This document shows positions 48,301-59,180 of a stretch of 64,000 bases of DNA, piece after piece. How positions within the stretch are numbered: position 1 is the first letter of the stretch; each line of letters begins with the position of its first letter. Source of the DNA: Antennarius striatus (lineage: Eukaryota > Chordata > Actinopteri > Lophiiformes > Antennariidae); contig NC_090782.1 in NCBI RefSeq assembly GCF_040054535.1, positions 21,111,001 through 21,175,000 on the forward strand, given 5' to 3'. Under the pieces are notes generated by a model, which was given only the letters and a program-made list of their open reading frames with translations, was not told where the DNA came from and made no database searches. Made by a program: the position numbers and the translations under genes.

Positions 48301-50510
48301 CTATCCACTAATCGTAACCCCCCTAACCCTAACCCTCTAACCCTAACACTAAGCCTAAACCTAACCCTACCCTAATCTGTATCCCAGTCATTGACCCTAC
48401 TCCAACTTGAACCTAACCTGACCACTACCCTAGTGTACCAATGTAATAAAATGGAAATAACATGGTAATAACATGGTAATAACATAGCAATAACATGGTA
48501 ATGATATTACCCTAACCCTACCCTAATCCGTATCCCGGTCATTGACCCTACTCCAACCCGAACCTAATCGAACCACTACAGTAGTGTACCAATGTAATAA
48601 CATGGTAATAACATGGTAATAACATGGTAATAACATAGTAATAACATGGTAATGATATAACGCTAACCCTACCATAACCCTAACCCTCTAACCCTAACCC
48701 TAACCCTCTAACCCTAACCCTAACCCTAACCTTAACCCTAACCCAAAACCCCAACCCTAACCCTAACCCTAAAACTAACCCTAACCCTAACCTTAACCCT
48801 AACACTCTAACCCCAACCCAACCCTAAACCTAACCCAAAACCCTCTAACCCTAACCCTAACCTTAACCCTAACCCTAACCCTAACCCTAACCACCGGGTT
48901 GCAACCCTAACCCTAACCTTAACCCTAACCCTAACCTTAACCCTAACCACCGGGTCGCAACCCTAACCCTTACCCTAAACCTAACCCTGACCACCGGGTC
49001 GCAACCCTAACCTTAACCCTAACCACCGGGTCGCAACCCTAAGCCTAACCTTAACCCTAACCCTAACCCTAACCGTAACCTTAACCCTAACCCTAACCAC
49101 CGGGTCGCAACCCTAACCTTAACCCTAACCCTACACACTGGGTCGCAACCCTAACCCTAACCCTAACCCTAAACACTGGGTCGCAACCCTAACCCTAACC
49201 CTAACCTTAACCCTAACCCTAACCACCGGGTCGCACCCCTAACCTTAACCCTAACCCTAAACCTAACCACTGGGTCGCAACCCTAACCCTAACCCTGACC
49301 ACCGGGTCGCAACCCTAGCCCTAACCCTAACCCTAAACCCCGGGTCGCAACCCTAACCCTAACCTTAACCCTAACCCTAACCCTAACCACCGGGTTGCAA
49401 CCCTAACCCTAACCCTAACCACCGGGTCGCAACCCTAACCTTAACCCTAACCCTACACACTGGGTCGCAACCCTAACCCTAACCCTAACCACCGGGTCTC
49501 AACCCGAACCCTAACCCTAACCTTAACCTTAACCCTAACCCTAACCCTAACCCTAACCTTAACCTTAACCTTAACCTTAACCTTAACCCTAATCCTAACC
49601 CTAACCACCGGGTCGCAACCCTAACCCTAACCTTAACCCTAACCCTAACCCTAACCCTAACCCTAACCACCGGGTCGCAACCCTAACCCTAACCTTAACC
49701 CTAACCCTGTCCACCGGGTCGCAACCCTAACCTTAACCCTAACCTTAACCCTAACCATCGGGTCGCAACCCTAACCCTAACCCTAGCCACCGGGTCGCAA
49801 CCCTAACCTTAACCCTGACTTTAACCCTAACCCTAACCACCGGGACGCAATCCTAACCACCGGGACGCAACCCTAACCCTATCCACAAGTCGCAACCCTA
49901 ACCTTAACCCTAACCCTAACCCTAACCACCGGGTCGCAACCCTAACCCTAACCTTAACCCTAACCCTGTCCACCGGGTCGCAACCCTAACCTTAACCCTA
50001 ACCCTAACCCTAACCATCGGGTCGCAACCCTAACCCTAACCCTAGCCACCGGGTCGCAACCCTAACCTTAACCCTGACTTTAACCCTAACCCTAACCACC
50101 GGGACGCAATCCTAACCACCGGGACGCAACCCTAACCCTATTCACAAGTCGCAACCGTAACCTTAACCCTAACCCTAAACCCTAACCCTACCCTAACCCC
50201 TAACCCTGACCTTAACCTTAGCCTTAACCCTAACCCTAACCCTCTAACCCTAACCTCTAACCCCTACCCTAACCCTACCTTAACCCCTAACCCTAACCTA
50301 ACCCAACCCCTAACCACCAGGTCGCAACCCTAACCCTAACCTTAACCCTAACCCTAACACTAACCACCGGGACGCAACCCTAAACCCTAACCCTTAACCC
50401 TAACCCTAACGACAGAGTCGCAACCCTAATCCTACCCTAACGATAAACCTTAACCACAGGGTCGCAACCCTAACCTTAACCCTTAACTCTGACCACTGAC
50501 TAAGCCTAGC
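45341..50510. repeat. Interstitial telomere-like array with GGGTCGCAACCC modules
   Basis: About 5.1 kb of CCCTAA-type repeats on the plus strand (TTAGGG on the minus), mixed with CCTTAA variants, CTCTAACCC junction units and dozens of copies of ACCACCGGGTCGCAACCC. The C-rich strand stays on the plus strand throughout, so it is not a head-to-head fusion point. Larger blocks are repeated inside: the stretch from about 45570 to 46850 reappears, edited, at about 48520 to 49890, and its end again at about 49900-50155. The right end is degraded (GACGCAACC, ACAGAGTCGCAACC). Read-through in all frames is an artefact of the hexamer. Confidence 0.95.
45571..45712. repeat. Embedded non-telomeric module with TAATAACATGG minisatellite
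   Basis: A roughly 145-bp module inside the array: CCGTATCCCGGTCATTGACC, CTACTCCAACC, the palindrome CTACAGTAG, CCAATG, then tandem TAATAACATGG units and a return to CGCTAACCC. Whole or partial copies also lie at about 47064-47218, 47222-47364, 47929-48030, 48360-48510 and 48520-48668, each edited in the number of 11-bp units. Confidence 0.88.
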
Positions 50511-50719
50511 CCATTGAGAAACATGAGGGGAGTTGTTTTTTTCAAGAACGTCAAAAAAAGAAGAAGGTATTAACCGGCTACAATTACTGTACTTTGAATA
50601 ACCAATTCTGTTCCGGAACATTAAAAAATATGAAGTTTTTAGTTTTGTTTTCGTTCCTGGCAAAATACCAAAAGTTTCTAGTTTTTGCTTTTGTTCCATG
50701 AACAGATTCATAGCCCTGA
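50511..50719. repeat. Dispersed repeat, left copy (CATTGAGAAACATGAGGGGA)
   Basis: Starts CATTGAGAAACATGAGGGGA and ends near CGTTCCTGGCAAAATACCAA, TTTGTTCCATGAACAGATTC, AGCCCT. A second copy in the same orientation lies on the other side of PLAC8-like copy 3 at 51968-52105. The telomere-like array ends exactly where this repeat starts. The family is unknown to me. Confidence 0.6.
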
Positions 50720-50959
50720 TATAAAATATGAAAGTTTTGGTCTCATTACAAGCAGGTCTTAATTTACAAGATCTGTATGTGGACCTTCTAAAGATCAAGA
50801 CGGGAGTATTTTTACCTGGTTTTTATGTAACTAAACTTGAATCAATTGTCATGACTTGTATGAAATTTACACATTTTTTTCTTAGCAGTAGTGTGATCTG
50901 CATCTATTTACTTTAGAGGATGCAAACAGGCCAAGGAGAACCCAACAAAGCTCAGCTTG

Positions 50960-51681
50960 TCATCGTGAGTACAGAGGAGGCTGCATCATTAGAGGAGACT
51001 GCATTACGACTGGAGGAGACTGCATTACGACTGGAGGAGACTGCATTATGACTGGAGGAGCCTGCACTATGACTGGAGGAGCCTGCGTTATGACTGGAGC
51101 AGGCTGCACGTTGATGACATTCGTCTCTAAATTAATGACGACGGGAGTCTGTCGACGGTGCTTTAATTCGCGATGCATCTGACACCAGGAGCACCACCCG
51201 CAGAAACAGGACACGGCCGCATCCTTGAAGAGAGAACCCTGTGAAGAGCATTCATGAAAGAATGACAAGATTTAAAGTCAGTAATTTCAATTTCATGTGG
51301 CATACTTAATGAATAATCTTGATGTGTGTCCTGCCTTGATTTTGAACTTGTGCCTCATGGCAGCCCTCACAGACAAGACCGCCGGAGGAGGAACCACCGG
51401 GACTCCAAAAGCTGCTGTTATTCCAAGGCCGAAAATGTCACATAATGGGAAACAATATTGTTCTCCAAATCGCCCGGAAACCGTACAGGCAAGACAAGGC
51501 CAGCACCAGAAACCATAGCAGCCTGAAACCCACACACATACAGCAACAGAGTGATGCAAACTTTAGGAAGTGATCTGGAATGAAATGAAATAAATGTGTG
51601 GGATGAATTCATACATGTGCTGGCATCCTCAAAGCAGTCACAGAGGCCGGTGTTCCAGTCAGTCCAGGGTTCTTCTGGCAT
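50960..51681 (-). CDS. PLAC8/cornifelin-like cysteine-rich protein, copy 3
   Basis: Exons 51681-51615, 51522-51335 and 51238-50960 give 177 residues. The cysteine core matches copies 1 and 2, with small changes ([30 protein letters not shown], so one Cys of the second block is Phe and the early Cys is also replaced). The heptad tail is shorter and ends PPLYSR. The exon 2 donor is GC (AAG|GCAGGA). The frame is intact. It is near-identical to copy 4, as the two lie in a recent tandem duplication. Confidence 0.82.
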
Positions 51682-51967
51682 TGTTGTCTACAGATTTTCC
51701 ACAGATCTTCGTTTGAACTTGTTAAGAAGAAAATCAAGGCTATAAGCTAAAAGCCAATGAGTTCATGTCTAAATCAAACATTGATTGACACACTGCAGTG
51801 TTTATTCTTATGAATATAATCGAGGTTGGGAGATTTACTTTTCCTTGACTCTGCTCTCATCACACATTGAGTGAATGACAGAAAGGGAAACAGTCAGATA
51901 TTTCTATCAAGAACGAAAAAAACCCTGCATAAACCGATGACAATTATTTTCTCTCGCTCTCATTACG

Positions 51968-52105
51968 CATTGAGAAACATGAGGGGAGATATTTTTTTCT
52001 AGGACGACAAAAAAAAAAAAAAAGTTTTGATTTCGTTTTCGTTCCTGGCAAAATACCAAAAGTTTCTGGTTTTCGATTTCGTTCCATGAACCAGTTCAAA
52101 GCCCT
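51968..52105. repeat. Dispersed repeat, right copy
   Basis: Second copy of the repeat at 50511-50719, same orientation, with CATTGAGAAACATGAGGGGA and CGTTCCTGGCAAAATACCAA. Together they bracket PLAC8-like copy 3; the pair is repeated around copy 4 (57482-57690 and about 58959-59096). Confidence 0.6.
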
Positions 52106-52189
52106 TTTACAAAAAGACATATAATGTCATAGACGGGCTAAATGTTTATTATCTACGGAAGATGATAGAATTAGTATTTCAACTTTTTT

Positions 52190-52466
52190 GTTTCTGAAGA
52201 AAATTCAAATTCTGTTTTGAATTTCAGAGAATACTTGGACCAGTGACAGATGTGTTAGCATGAACATATTTATCATTCGGTTTGGGGTTCGGGTCCCGCT
52301 CTGTGCGGAGTTTGCGTGTTCACCCCACAGTCTGCGTGGGTTCTCTGGATTCATGAACATGCAAACTCCGCACAGAGCGGGACCCGAACTGGGATTCACG
52401 TTAACCCAGCTGTCATTGGTCCAAAAATTCTCTTTAATTTAAAGAGTTTGAATTTTCTTCAGAAAC
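52190..52466. repeat. Long inverted repeat (fold-back)
   Basis: Two arms of about 130 bases: GTTTCTGAAGAAAATTCAAA on the left pairs with TTTGAATTTTCTTCAGAAAC on the right, and GTTCGGGTCCCGCTCTGTGC with GCACAGAGCGGGACCCGAAC nearer the centre. Between them is L2-like text (GTGCGGAGTTTGCGTGTTC, TCTGCGTGGGTTCTCTGGA). No coding role. A second copy is at 59181-59457. Confidence 0.85.
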
Positions 52467-52544
52467 AAATGATACATCAATTTTTTCATCACACATTTAC
52501 CCCATCAATGACATTTCTATCTTTTTTTAAACGAAATTACTGTA

Positions 52545-52580
52545 TTGGTAGAGCGCTGTATTCTCACAGCGTTCTACCAA
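52545..52580. repeat. Inverted pair of tRNA-SINE head fragments
   Basis: TTGGTAGAGCGCTGT faces ACAGCGTTCTACCAA, with six bases between. Each arm looks like the box-A end of a tRNA-derived SINE; the flanking CTGCTCCGAC extends the right arm. It is too short and symmetrical to be a tRNA gene. Confidence 0.6.
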
Positions 52581-53299
52581 CTGCTCCGACTCTAACTGGA
52601 ATCATCATAAACAAAAAATACTGATTATTATGTATGTAAGATAATCAACATTAATCTGTAGGAGTATAAATTAAGATCTTGGGTTTGTGTGATGGAAAAA
52701 TGGCAAACGGGGTAATTCAAATATCTTACCTTATTTAGAAGAACAAGGAAGAAGCTCCTGGCTGAAGCTGAAGCTGCATGAATGAGCTCTTTACTTTAAA
52801 TGCTGGTAGTCACAACGGGCATCCTGTTATCACACACACAATGCTGGAAAAACCTGAATTATGACATAATTAAATATTATTCATCAAGTCTGAAGTCAGT
52901 TTCACTTTGGGGAATGAACTTACGGCTTATACCTCAGTGATCCCTCCTGACACCGTCAACTGCAGACAGATGCGGAAAATTTATGTTTTGATTCAAACAT
53001 ATGTATTCATTTTTATTCATCCTGTCTTCTGCATGAGTTTGTATTCATACTTTCAATTTAATTTAGATGGATTTGGATTAGGTCACATGATTAGTGTGGT
53101 GGAAAAGCCATAGGCGGGGAAGATAAGACTGAAAACATGATGACAAGTGTCAGCAGATCAGAGATAAAACTAGGGATTGGTTCATGCAGGCTAGTTTCTG
53201 ACGTCCAATGACAAGGCCATGCAAACAGAACTGTTTTTTGTTATTTCTGCAGTGTGACTGGATTCATTTTGTAACAGAAAGGGATAACAAGTTTTCTGT

Positions 53300-53640
53300 C
53301 TTCATAGGAGGATCTCATTGGGGTTGTTCAAGAGTTTGATGTCTGAAAAAGTTTGCAGATGTACGTGGAGAGAGGCACAGAAGTCAATCCGATCAGAAGG
53401 CTGAGCTTCACCGATGTAACAAAGGGGCTCTGGTAAAGACGGACTTCTTCTGCAGGGAAGATGGATGAAGTTGTTCTTTTTCACTTGTTCCAAAACCAGC
53501 GCTAGTTTTACCTCAAATGCTTTTATGTGGGAATACATGTCCAACTGAGTTTACCTTCGTAGCTGCAAGTTTAAGGCTGTTCAGCATTTCTGTCACAACT
53601 CTTCAAAAATGCTATTTCCACTCTGGATCGATCAGCCCAG
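53300..53640 (-). mobile_element. hAT transposase C-terminal remnant
   Basis: The minus-strand frame 53544-53302 reads MDMYSHIKAFEVKLALVLEQ, VKKNNFIHLPC, then an acidic and aromatic stretch. This resembles the dimerisation region of GTF2IRD2/ZBED-type hAT transposases (DMYxxVKAFQVKLxLW, HFPxxQ). Only this piece is left. A near-identical copy is at 60290-60630. Confidence 0.45.
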
Positions 53641-54351
53641 TTTTGTTAGTCCCAGGGCTGAAAATAAAAAAATAAAAAAAAAATATTTAAAAAAATCTTT
53701 TACGTATTTTTTCATTTGAAGAAGACATGCTTTTTAAGATTTTCATTTCAACCCAAACAGCCAAACTTTTTCTTTTATTTTTTCTTCTTTTGACAGATTT
53801 TTTTTTTTTAAAGGTTTTTGTCACAATCCATAGATCATGAAGACAGATAGCTAGACAGACAGACAACAGACAGATAACAGTACTAATGCATACATACACA
53901 CTATGATGGTATTGGGTTAATAAGGTCTGAATAAGAGAAGAGGAATATACAACATAGTACAGTAATATAAATTTAATAAATTATGTGCAATAAATAAAGG
54001 TGTGCAGTGTGAACTGAGCAGTCTGACAACAACATAGAACAATATCTTTATTGTTGTTTTTTCTTTACAGAAAATGTAATATAATACTGTATACATAAAA
54101 AGGAGCATAAAAATAAAGGTAATCAATACTACCTTAAAAATATATTAAACTAAAGATATCCATTAACCTCCAATATTTATAGAGATGGCATTTAATGACT
54201 GCAAGTCATACACCATTCTCGATCCCAATAAAAATGGTCACATCTTTGTGACTCGAAAAGGATTATTCATCAGCTTCTTATAAAAAAGTCTAAACAATCC
54301 CCACACCTCACCAAAAGTAATCAGATAAAACCTCTAATGACCCATAGGTGC

Positions 54352-55319
54352 TTAAAACCGACCCGGGGCCAGAACCACTGGAGCGGGTTGCATGTTGACA
54401 ATGACAGGGTTCTTTGTGCGATATTTCCACTCACGACGCATCTGACACCACGAGCACCATCCACAGAAACAGGAGGTCAGGATGTCTCTACAGTAGGAAC
54501 CCTGTGAAGCATGAAGGCAAGTCATAATGGGATGGAGTCTTTCATCAAAACACAATGCAAGATAAAAGTGTGCATCAGTTTGTCTGTTTTGTAATTCATC
54601 ACACCTGGATAGCGTATCTGTGTCGCATGCCAACCCGTACAGACAGGCCAGCAGGCGGAACACACAGAGGCAGGCCGCAGGCCGCCGTGATGGAGGGGCT
54701 GAGGATGTCACATAGTGGGAGGCAATGGTGCTCCCCAAGATGTCCGGTAAGCGTGCAGGCGAGGCATGGGCAGCAAAAGAAACCATAGCAACCTGAAAAA
54801 CAATCCTACTTTAGTTTGGACAGTAAGCACAAACCCGTTAATGCCTTGTGATTATGTGATCGTTTTTATTGTGTAACTTTGTGTTACTTTTTATTTTTTT
54901 TATAGTATGAAAAGTGCTATATAGATTTGGATGGAAACCAGCTGAAAATTCATCTGCAAAAACTAATTTAGACATTTTTTCTGGAAGTACATGAAAATAT
55001 ATGCTTCAATCTTAGGTTTTTACTTTGGATATGCTTCACTAGCGCCCTCTAGTGGAGTCATAGTGAGTCTTGGCTCATTGAAATCATTGCAGAGGGCTGT
55101 GAATGAGGCGATGTGCAGAGCCACCCTACTCTTCTTCTGATTGGCTATCCTGATGTTCTTGCCCAGATTCTAACCAATCATAATTCAATTAATCAATCAG
55201 TCAATGACATGCCTTCAAGCAAATATGGTAAAAAAATGTTGTTTACACTTACATGTACTTTTGTCATCACAGCAGTCAAAGAGACCGCTGTTCCACTTTG
55301 TCATGGGAGGTACAGCCAT
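54352..55319 (-). CDS. Diverged PLAC8/cornifelin-like gene
   Basis: Exons 55319-55253, 54792-54605 and 54501-54352 give 134 residues. The first two exons have exactly the same lengths (67 and 188 nt) and phases as in copies 1-4. Exon 1: MAVPPMTKWNSGLFDCCDDK; exon 2: CYGFFCCPCLACTLTGHLGE with HHCLPLCDI and VRVGMRHRYAIQ; exon 3: [20 protein letters not shown] then MRREWKYRTKNPVIVNMQPA and PVVLAPGRF. The tail has one PVI-type unit and no expansion. All splice sites are canonical, including a GT donor after exon 2, unlike copies 1-4. This is probably the more ancestral form and the best candidate for a working gene. Confidence 0.88.
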
Positions 55320-56804
55320 TGGTTCTTGGTCTTTACCGTCAATGTAGAACTAAAAATGAAATTCAAAGAAGTGACTTCATAATTCACATTAATCATTTTA
55401 AGTTAATGAAGAAAAATTAGTTGACTAGTTACGGTTAGATTAGGTCAGTTATGTCTTATGTATTTACAAACACAGTTTAAATTGCATTCAGTGATACTGT
55501 TTTTTCAGGCAATAGTCTTTGAATGCTTATACATTAATCAAATGCATTTTGTTATTCTTAAAGCTTTTTTCTCCCCTGTAATACTGAACATACAGAGGAC
55601 ATGAGTCATGCATACCTCCATGCAGCAGCCTTAACCTCGTTCAACAAGGGAATTGCTGAAGATATGCGAGGCAGAATCTAAACCGTGCTTTTAGAGATAT
55701 TTTTAGGTTCTTCCATATTAAATGAGTTTTTTAAGTTTTGTCTTCAAGTATGCTTTTAAAACCACTCAGAGTATAATTTGATTTTATCATCCTTCATTGT
55801 ATTACCAAATATAGTCAGGAATAAATATGATTTGTGCAATTATAGTTTACACAGTATACTACCTAAAACGTTTTCAGAAATAACACTTTGTTTTTTACAG
55901 AAAAGCTAGCACATGTAAGAGCCAGAATGAAAACTGATGTTTGAAGCAACAATGCTGCTGTGTAGGTTCTCAGTTATCCATGTCATGGTTATCGCAGCAA
56001 CAATGCTATTCTTCTTCACATCCATGAGGTCAGATTAAGGCTAATCTATCACTTTGCTTTCCAGTTAGAGTTGTCCAGATTATTATCAAATGCATGAATC
56101 TCACCTGATGAAGTGCGAAGTCTTGCTGAAAGCTCTACAGTCAACCGAAGTGTCTGCTTTGACTGAGGAGTGTCACCTTATGGGTAAGGACAGAATAATT
56201 CAAGCAATGCTGCAGAACCTGAACCCATATGAAGCGGGAAGACACAACCAAACAATGACGCACCCCAGCCAGGCTTGGCAAACCAGTCAGGCAATGAGTT
56301 GCGAAAATCTTTTTTTACAATTGTACAAATGACCTCAAAAACACTAAACACTAAATCACAGGATGCACATTGTTGTAAAATGTATATTTTATTCCTATCA
56401 TTTCACTTTCATTTCTGGCTGAATGAGTTTCCCTTCAATCCAAATGAATTCTGACTTAAAGACAGACAGATGTTTGTATTACATGCATTTCAAGATTTAG
56501 AATCCTAGACTTTTGGTTCACATTCGTTTCACTGTAGTTTTGTTGACATATTTCTTGAATGATCCAGTGTTTTGGATCATTTTGGAATATGTGAATAGAA
56601 TACTGTTTTTTTTTTTTGTAGTGAAGCAGACAAACCTTAATTTTCATAAAAAATATTATTCCTTGATTTGATTTGCATGTTGTGTGTCTGCTGGTCCTGG
56701 TAAAACAGCTGTCTCCATCTAATGAGCTATTATTAGCATGGTTGGGTAGAGGTGCACTAAGTGCTGTCAAACTAGCTGTTTTGTGGGTTATTTTTTTGAT
56801 ACCC
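55320..56804. other. Non-coding stretch right of the diverged PLAC8-like gene
   Basis: Mostly AT-rich with no clear gene. A short plus-strand frame at 56090-56332 (MHESHLMKCEVLLKALQSTE...) is of unknown origin; I cannot link it to a family or to splice sites. Bases 54421-56436 are missing from the second copy of the tandem duplication. Confidence 0.4.
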
Positions 56805-56946
56805 TGGCTTTCTTTTGCAGTCCAAAAACATGCAATACAGATGTGATGGGATTTTTGTCTATTCGTTGAATATGTGATGACCTAGCGGCTTGTCCAGGCT
56901 ACTGAACTCCATGAGAGATACGCAAGAGAAAATGGATGGATGGATG
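56805..56946 (+). mobile_element. L2/SINE-like 3' tail
   Basis: TTTGCAGTCCAAAAACATGC, CTTGTCCAGG and a final AAAATGGATGGATGGATGG are the usual 3' tail of fish L2-type LINEs and dependent SINEs. The middle is degraded. A second copy is at about 61783-61921. Confidence 0.55.
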
Positions 56947-57098
56947 GTATAACTTTCAATTTTGAAGATCTGGATAAAAGGGCAGATCTGGGTTTTATTT
57001 CCATGCTTTATTTAGCATTTTTATCGACTAACTTTATTGAAACTCCTTCCAGAAATCTTGTCATGAAACTTTTGTATATGTGGCCTGTGATGTCCCCT

Positions 57099-57480
57099 AA
57101 CCCTAACCCTAACCCTAACCCCTAACCCTAACCTCTAACCCGTACCCGTACCCTAACCCTACCCTAACCCCTAACCCTGACCTTAACCTTAGCCTTAACC
57201 CTAACCCTAACCCTCTAACCCTAACCTCTAACCCCTACCCTAACCCTACCTTAACCCCTAACCCTAACCTAACCCAACCCCTAACCACCAGGTCGCAACC
57301 CTAACCCTAACCTTAACCCTAACCCTAACACTAACCACCGGGACGCAACCCTAAACCCTAACCCTTAACCCTAACCCTAACGACAGAGTCGCAACCCTAA
57401 TCCTACCCTAACGATAAACCCTAACCACAGGGTCGCAACCCTAACCTTAACCCTTAACTCTGACCACTGACTAAGCCTAG
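57099..57480. repeat. Short telomere-like block at tandem-duplication junction
   Basis: CCCTAA-type repeats followed by the same degraded right end as the large array (ACCACCAGGTCGCAACC, GACAGAGTCGCAACC, ACCACAGGGTCGCAACC). From about 57151 it matches 50180-50510 base for base apart from a single difference or so. Its left edge joins unique sequence ending GTGATGTCCCCT at 57098. Confidence 0.92.
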
Positions 57481-57930
57481 CCCATTGAGAAACATGAGGG
57501 GAGTTGTTTTTTTCAAGAACGTCAAAAAAAGAAGAAGGTATTAACCGGCTACAATTACTGTACTTTGAATAACCAATTCTGTTCCGGAACATTAAAAAAT
57601 ATGAAGTTTTTAGTTTTGTTTTCGTTCCTGGCAAAATACCAAAAGTTTCTAGTTTTTGCTTTTGTTCCATGAACAGATTCATAGCCCTGATATAAAATAT
57701 GAAAGTTTTGGTCTCATTACAAGCAGGTCTTAATTTACAAGATCTGTATGTGGACCTTCTAAAGATCAAGACGGGAGTATTTTTACCTGGTTTTTATGTA
57801 ACTAAACTTGAATCAATTGTCATGACTTGTATGAAATTTACACATTTTTTTCTTAGCAGTAGTGTGATCTGCATCTATTTACTTTAGAGGAGGCAAACAG
57901 GCCAAGGAGAACCCAACAAAGCTCAGCTTG

Positions 57931-58673
57931 TCATCGTGAGTACAGAGGAGGCTGCATCATTAGAGGAGACTGCATTACGACTGGAGGAGACTGCATTACG
58001 ACTGGAGGAGACTGCATTATGACTGGAGGAGACTGCATTACGACTGGAGGAGCCTGCACTATGACTGGAGGAGCCTGCGTTATGACTGGAGCAGGCTGCA
58101 CGTTGATGACATTCGTCTCTAAATTAATGACGACAGGAGTCTGTCGACGGTGCTTTAATTCGCGATGCATCTGACACCAGGAGCACCACCCGCAGCAACA
58201 GGACACGGCCGCATCCTTGAAGAGAGAACCCTGTGAAGAGCATTCATGAAAGAATGACAAGATTTAAAGTCAGTAATTTCAATTTCATGTGGCATACTTA
58301 ATGAATAATCTTGATGTGCATCCTGCCTTGATTTTGAACTTGTGCCTCATGGCAGCCCTCACAGACAAGACCGCCGGAGGAGGAACCAGCGGGATCCCAA
58401 AAGCTGCTGTTATTCCAAGGCCGAAAATGTCACATAATGGGAAACAATATTGTTCTCCAAATCGCCCGGACACCGTACAGGCAAGACAAGGCCAGCACCA
58501 GAAACCATAGCAGCCTGAAACCCACACACATACAGCAACAGAGTGATGCAAACTTTAGGAAGTGATCTGGAATGAAATGAAATAAATGTGTGGGATGAAT
58601 TCATACATGTGCTGGCATCCTCAAAGCAGTCACAGAGGCCGGTGTTCCAGTCAGTCCAGGGTTCTTCTGGCAT
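57931..58673 (-). CDS. PLAC8/cornifelin-like cysteine-rich protein, copy 4
   Basis: Exons 58673-58607, 58514-58327 and 58230-57931 give 184 residues. It is nearly identical to copy 3 but has one more heptad in the tail, keeps Cys in [11 protein letters not shown], and reads GIPLVPP as in copy 1. The exon 2 donor is GC (AAG|GCAGGA). The frame is open. Tail ends PPLYSR. Confidence 0.82.
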
Positions 58674-59180
58674 TGTTGTCTACAGATTTTCCACAGATCT
58701 TCGTTTGAACTTGTTAAGAAGAAAATCAAGGCTATAAGCTAAAAGCCAATGAGTTCATGTCTAAATCAAACATTGATTGACACACTGCAGTGTTTATTCT
58801 TATGAATATAATCGAGGTTGGGAGATTTACTTTTCCTTGACTCTGCTCTCATCACACATTGAGTGAATGACAGAAAGGGAAACAGTCAGATATTTCTATC
58901 AAGAACGAAAAAAACCCTGCATAAACCGATGACAATTATTTTCTCTCGCTCTCATTACGCATTGAGAAACATGAGGGGAGATATTTTTTTCTAGGACGAC
59001 AAAAAAAAAAAAAAGTTTTGATTTCGTTTTCGTTCCTGGCAAAATACCAAAAGTTTCTGGTTTTCGATTTCGTTCCATGAACCAGTTCAAAGCCCTTTTA
59101 CAAAAAGACATATAATGTCATAGACGGGCTAAATGTTTATTATCTACGGAAGATGATAGAATTAGTATTTCAACTTTTTT

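Noticed and set aside
47823-49670. Leu/Gly/Val/Arg repeat open frames in the telomere-like array
   Set aside because: Hexamer repeats avoid stops in some frames; no start context or conserved protein.
45341-50510. Chromosome end-to-end fusion site
   Set aside because: A fusion would show CCCTAA meeting TTAGGG head to head; here all repeats keep one orientation.
52545-52580. Possible tRNA gene
   Set aside because: Only the box-A-like head is present, as an inverted pair; there is no anticodon loop, box B or acceptor stem.
53687-54126. AT-rich minus-strand frames (Ile/Leu/Phe-rich)
   Set aside because: Low-complexity AT-rich translation, changed by indels in the second copy of the duplication.
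56090-56332. 81-codon plus-strand frame as a gene
   Set aside because: No recognised domain, start or splice context; left as unknown within the non-coding entry.
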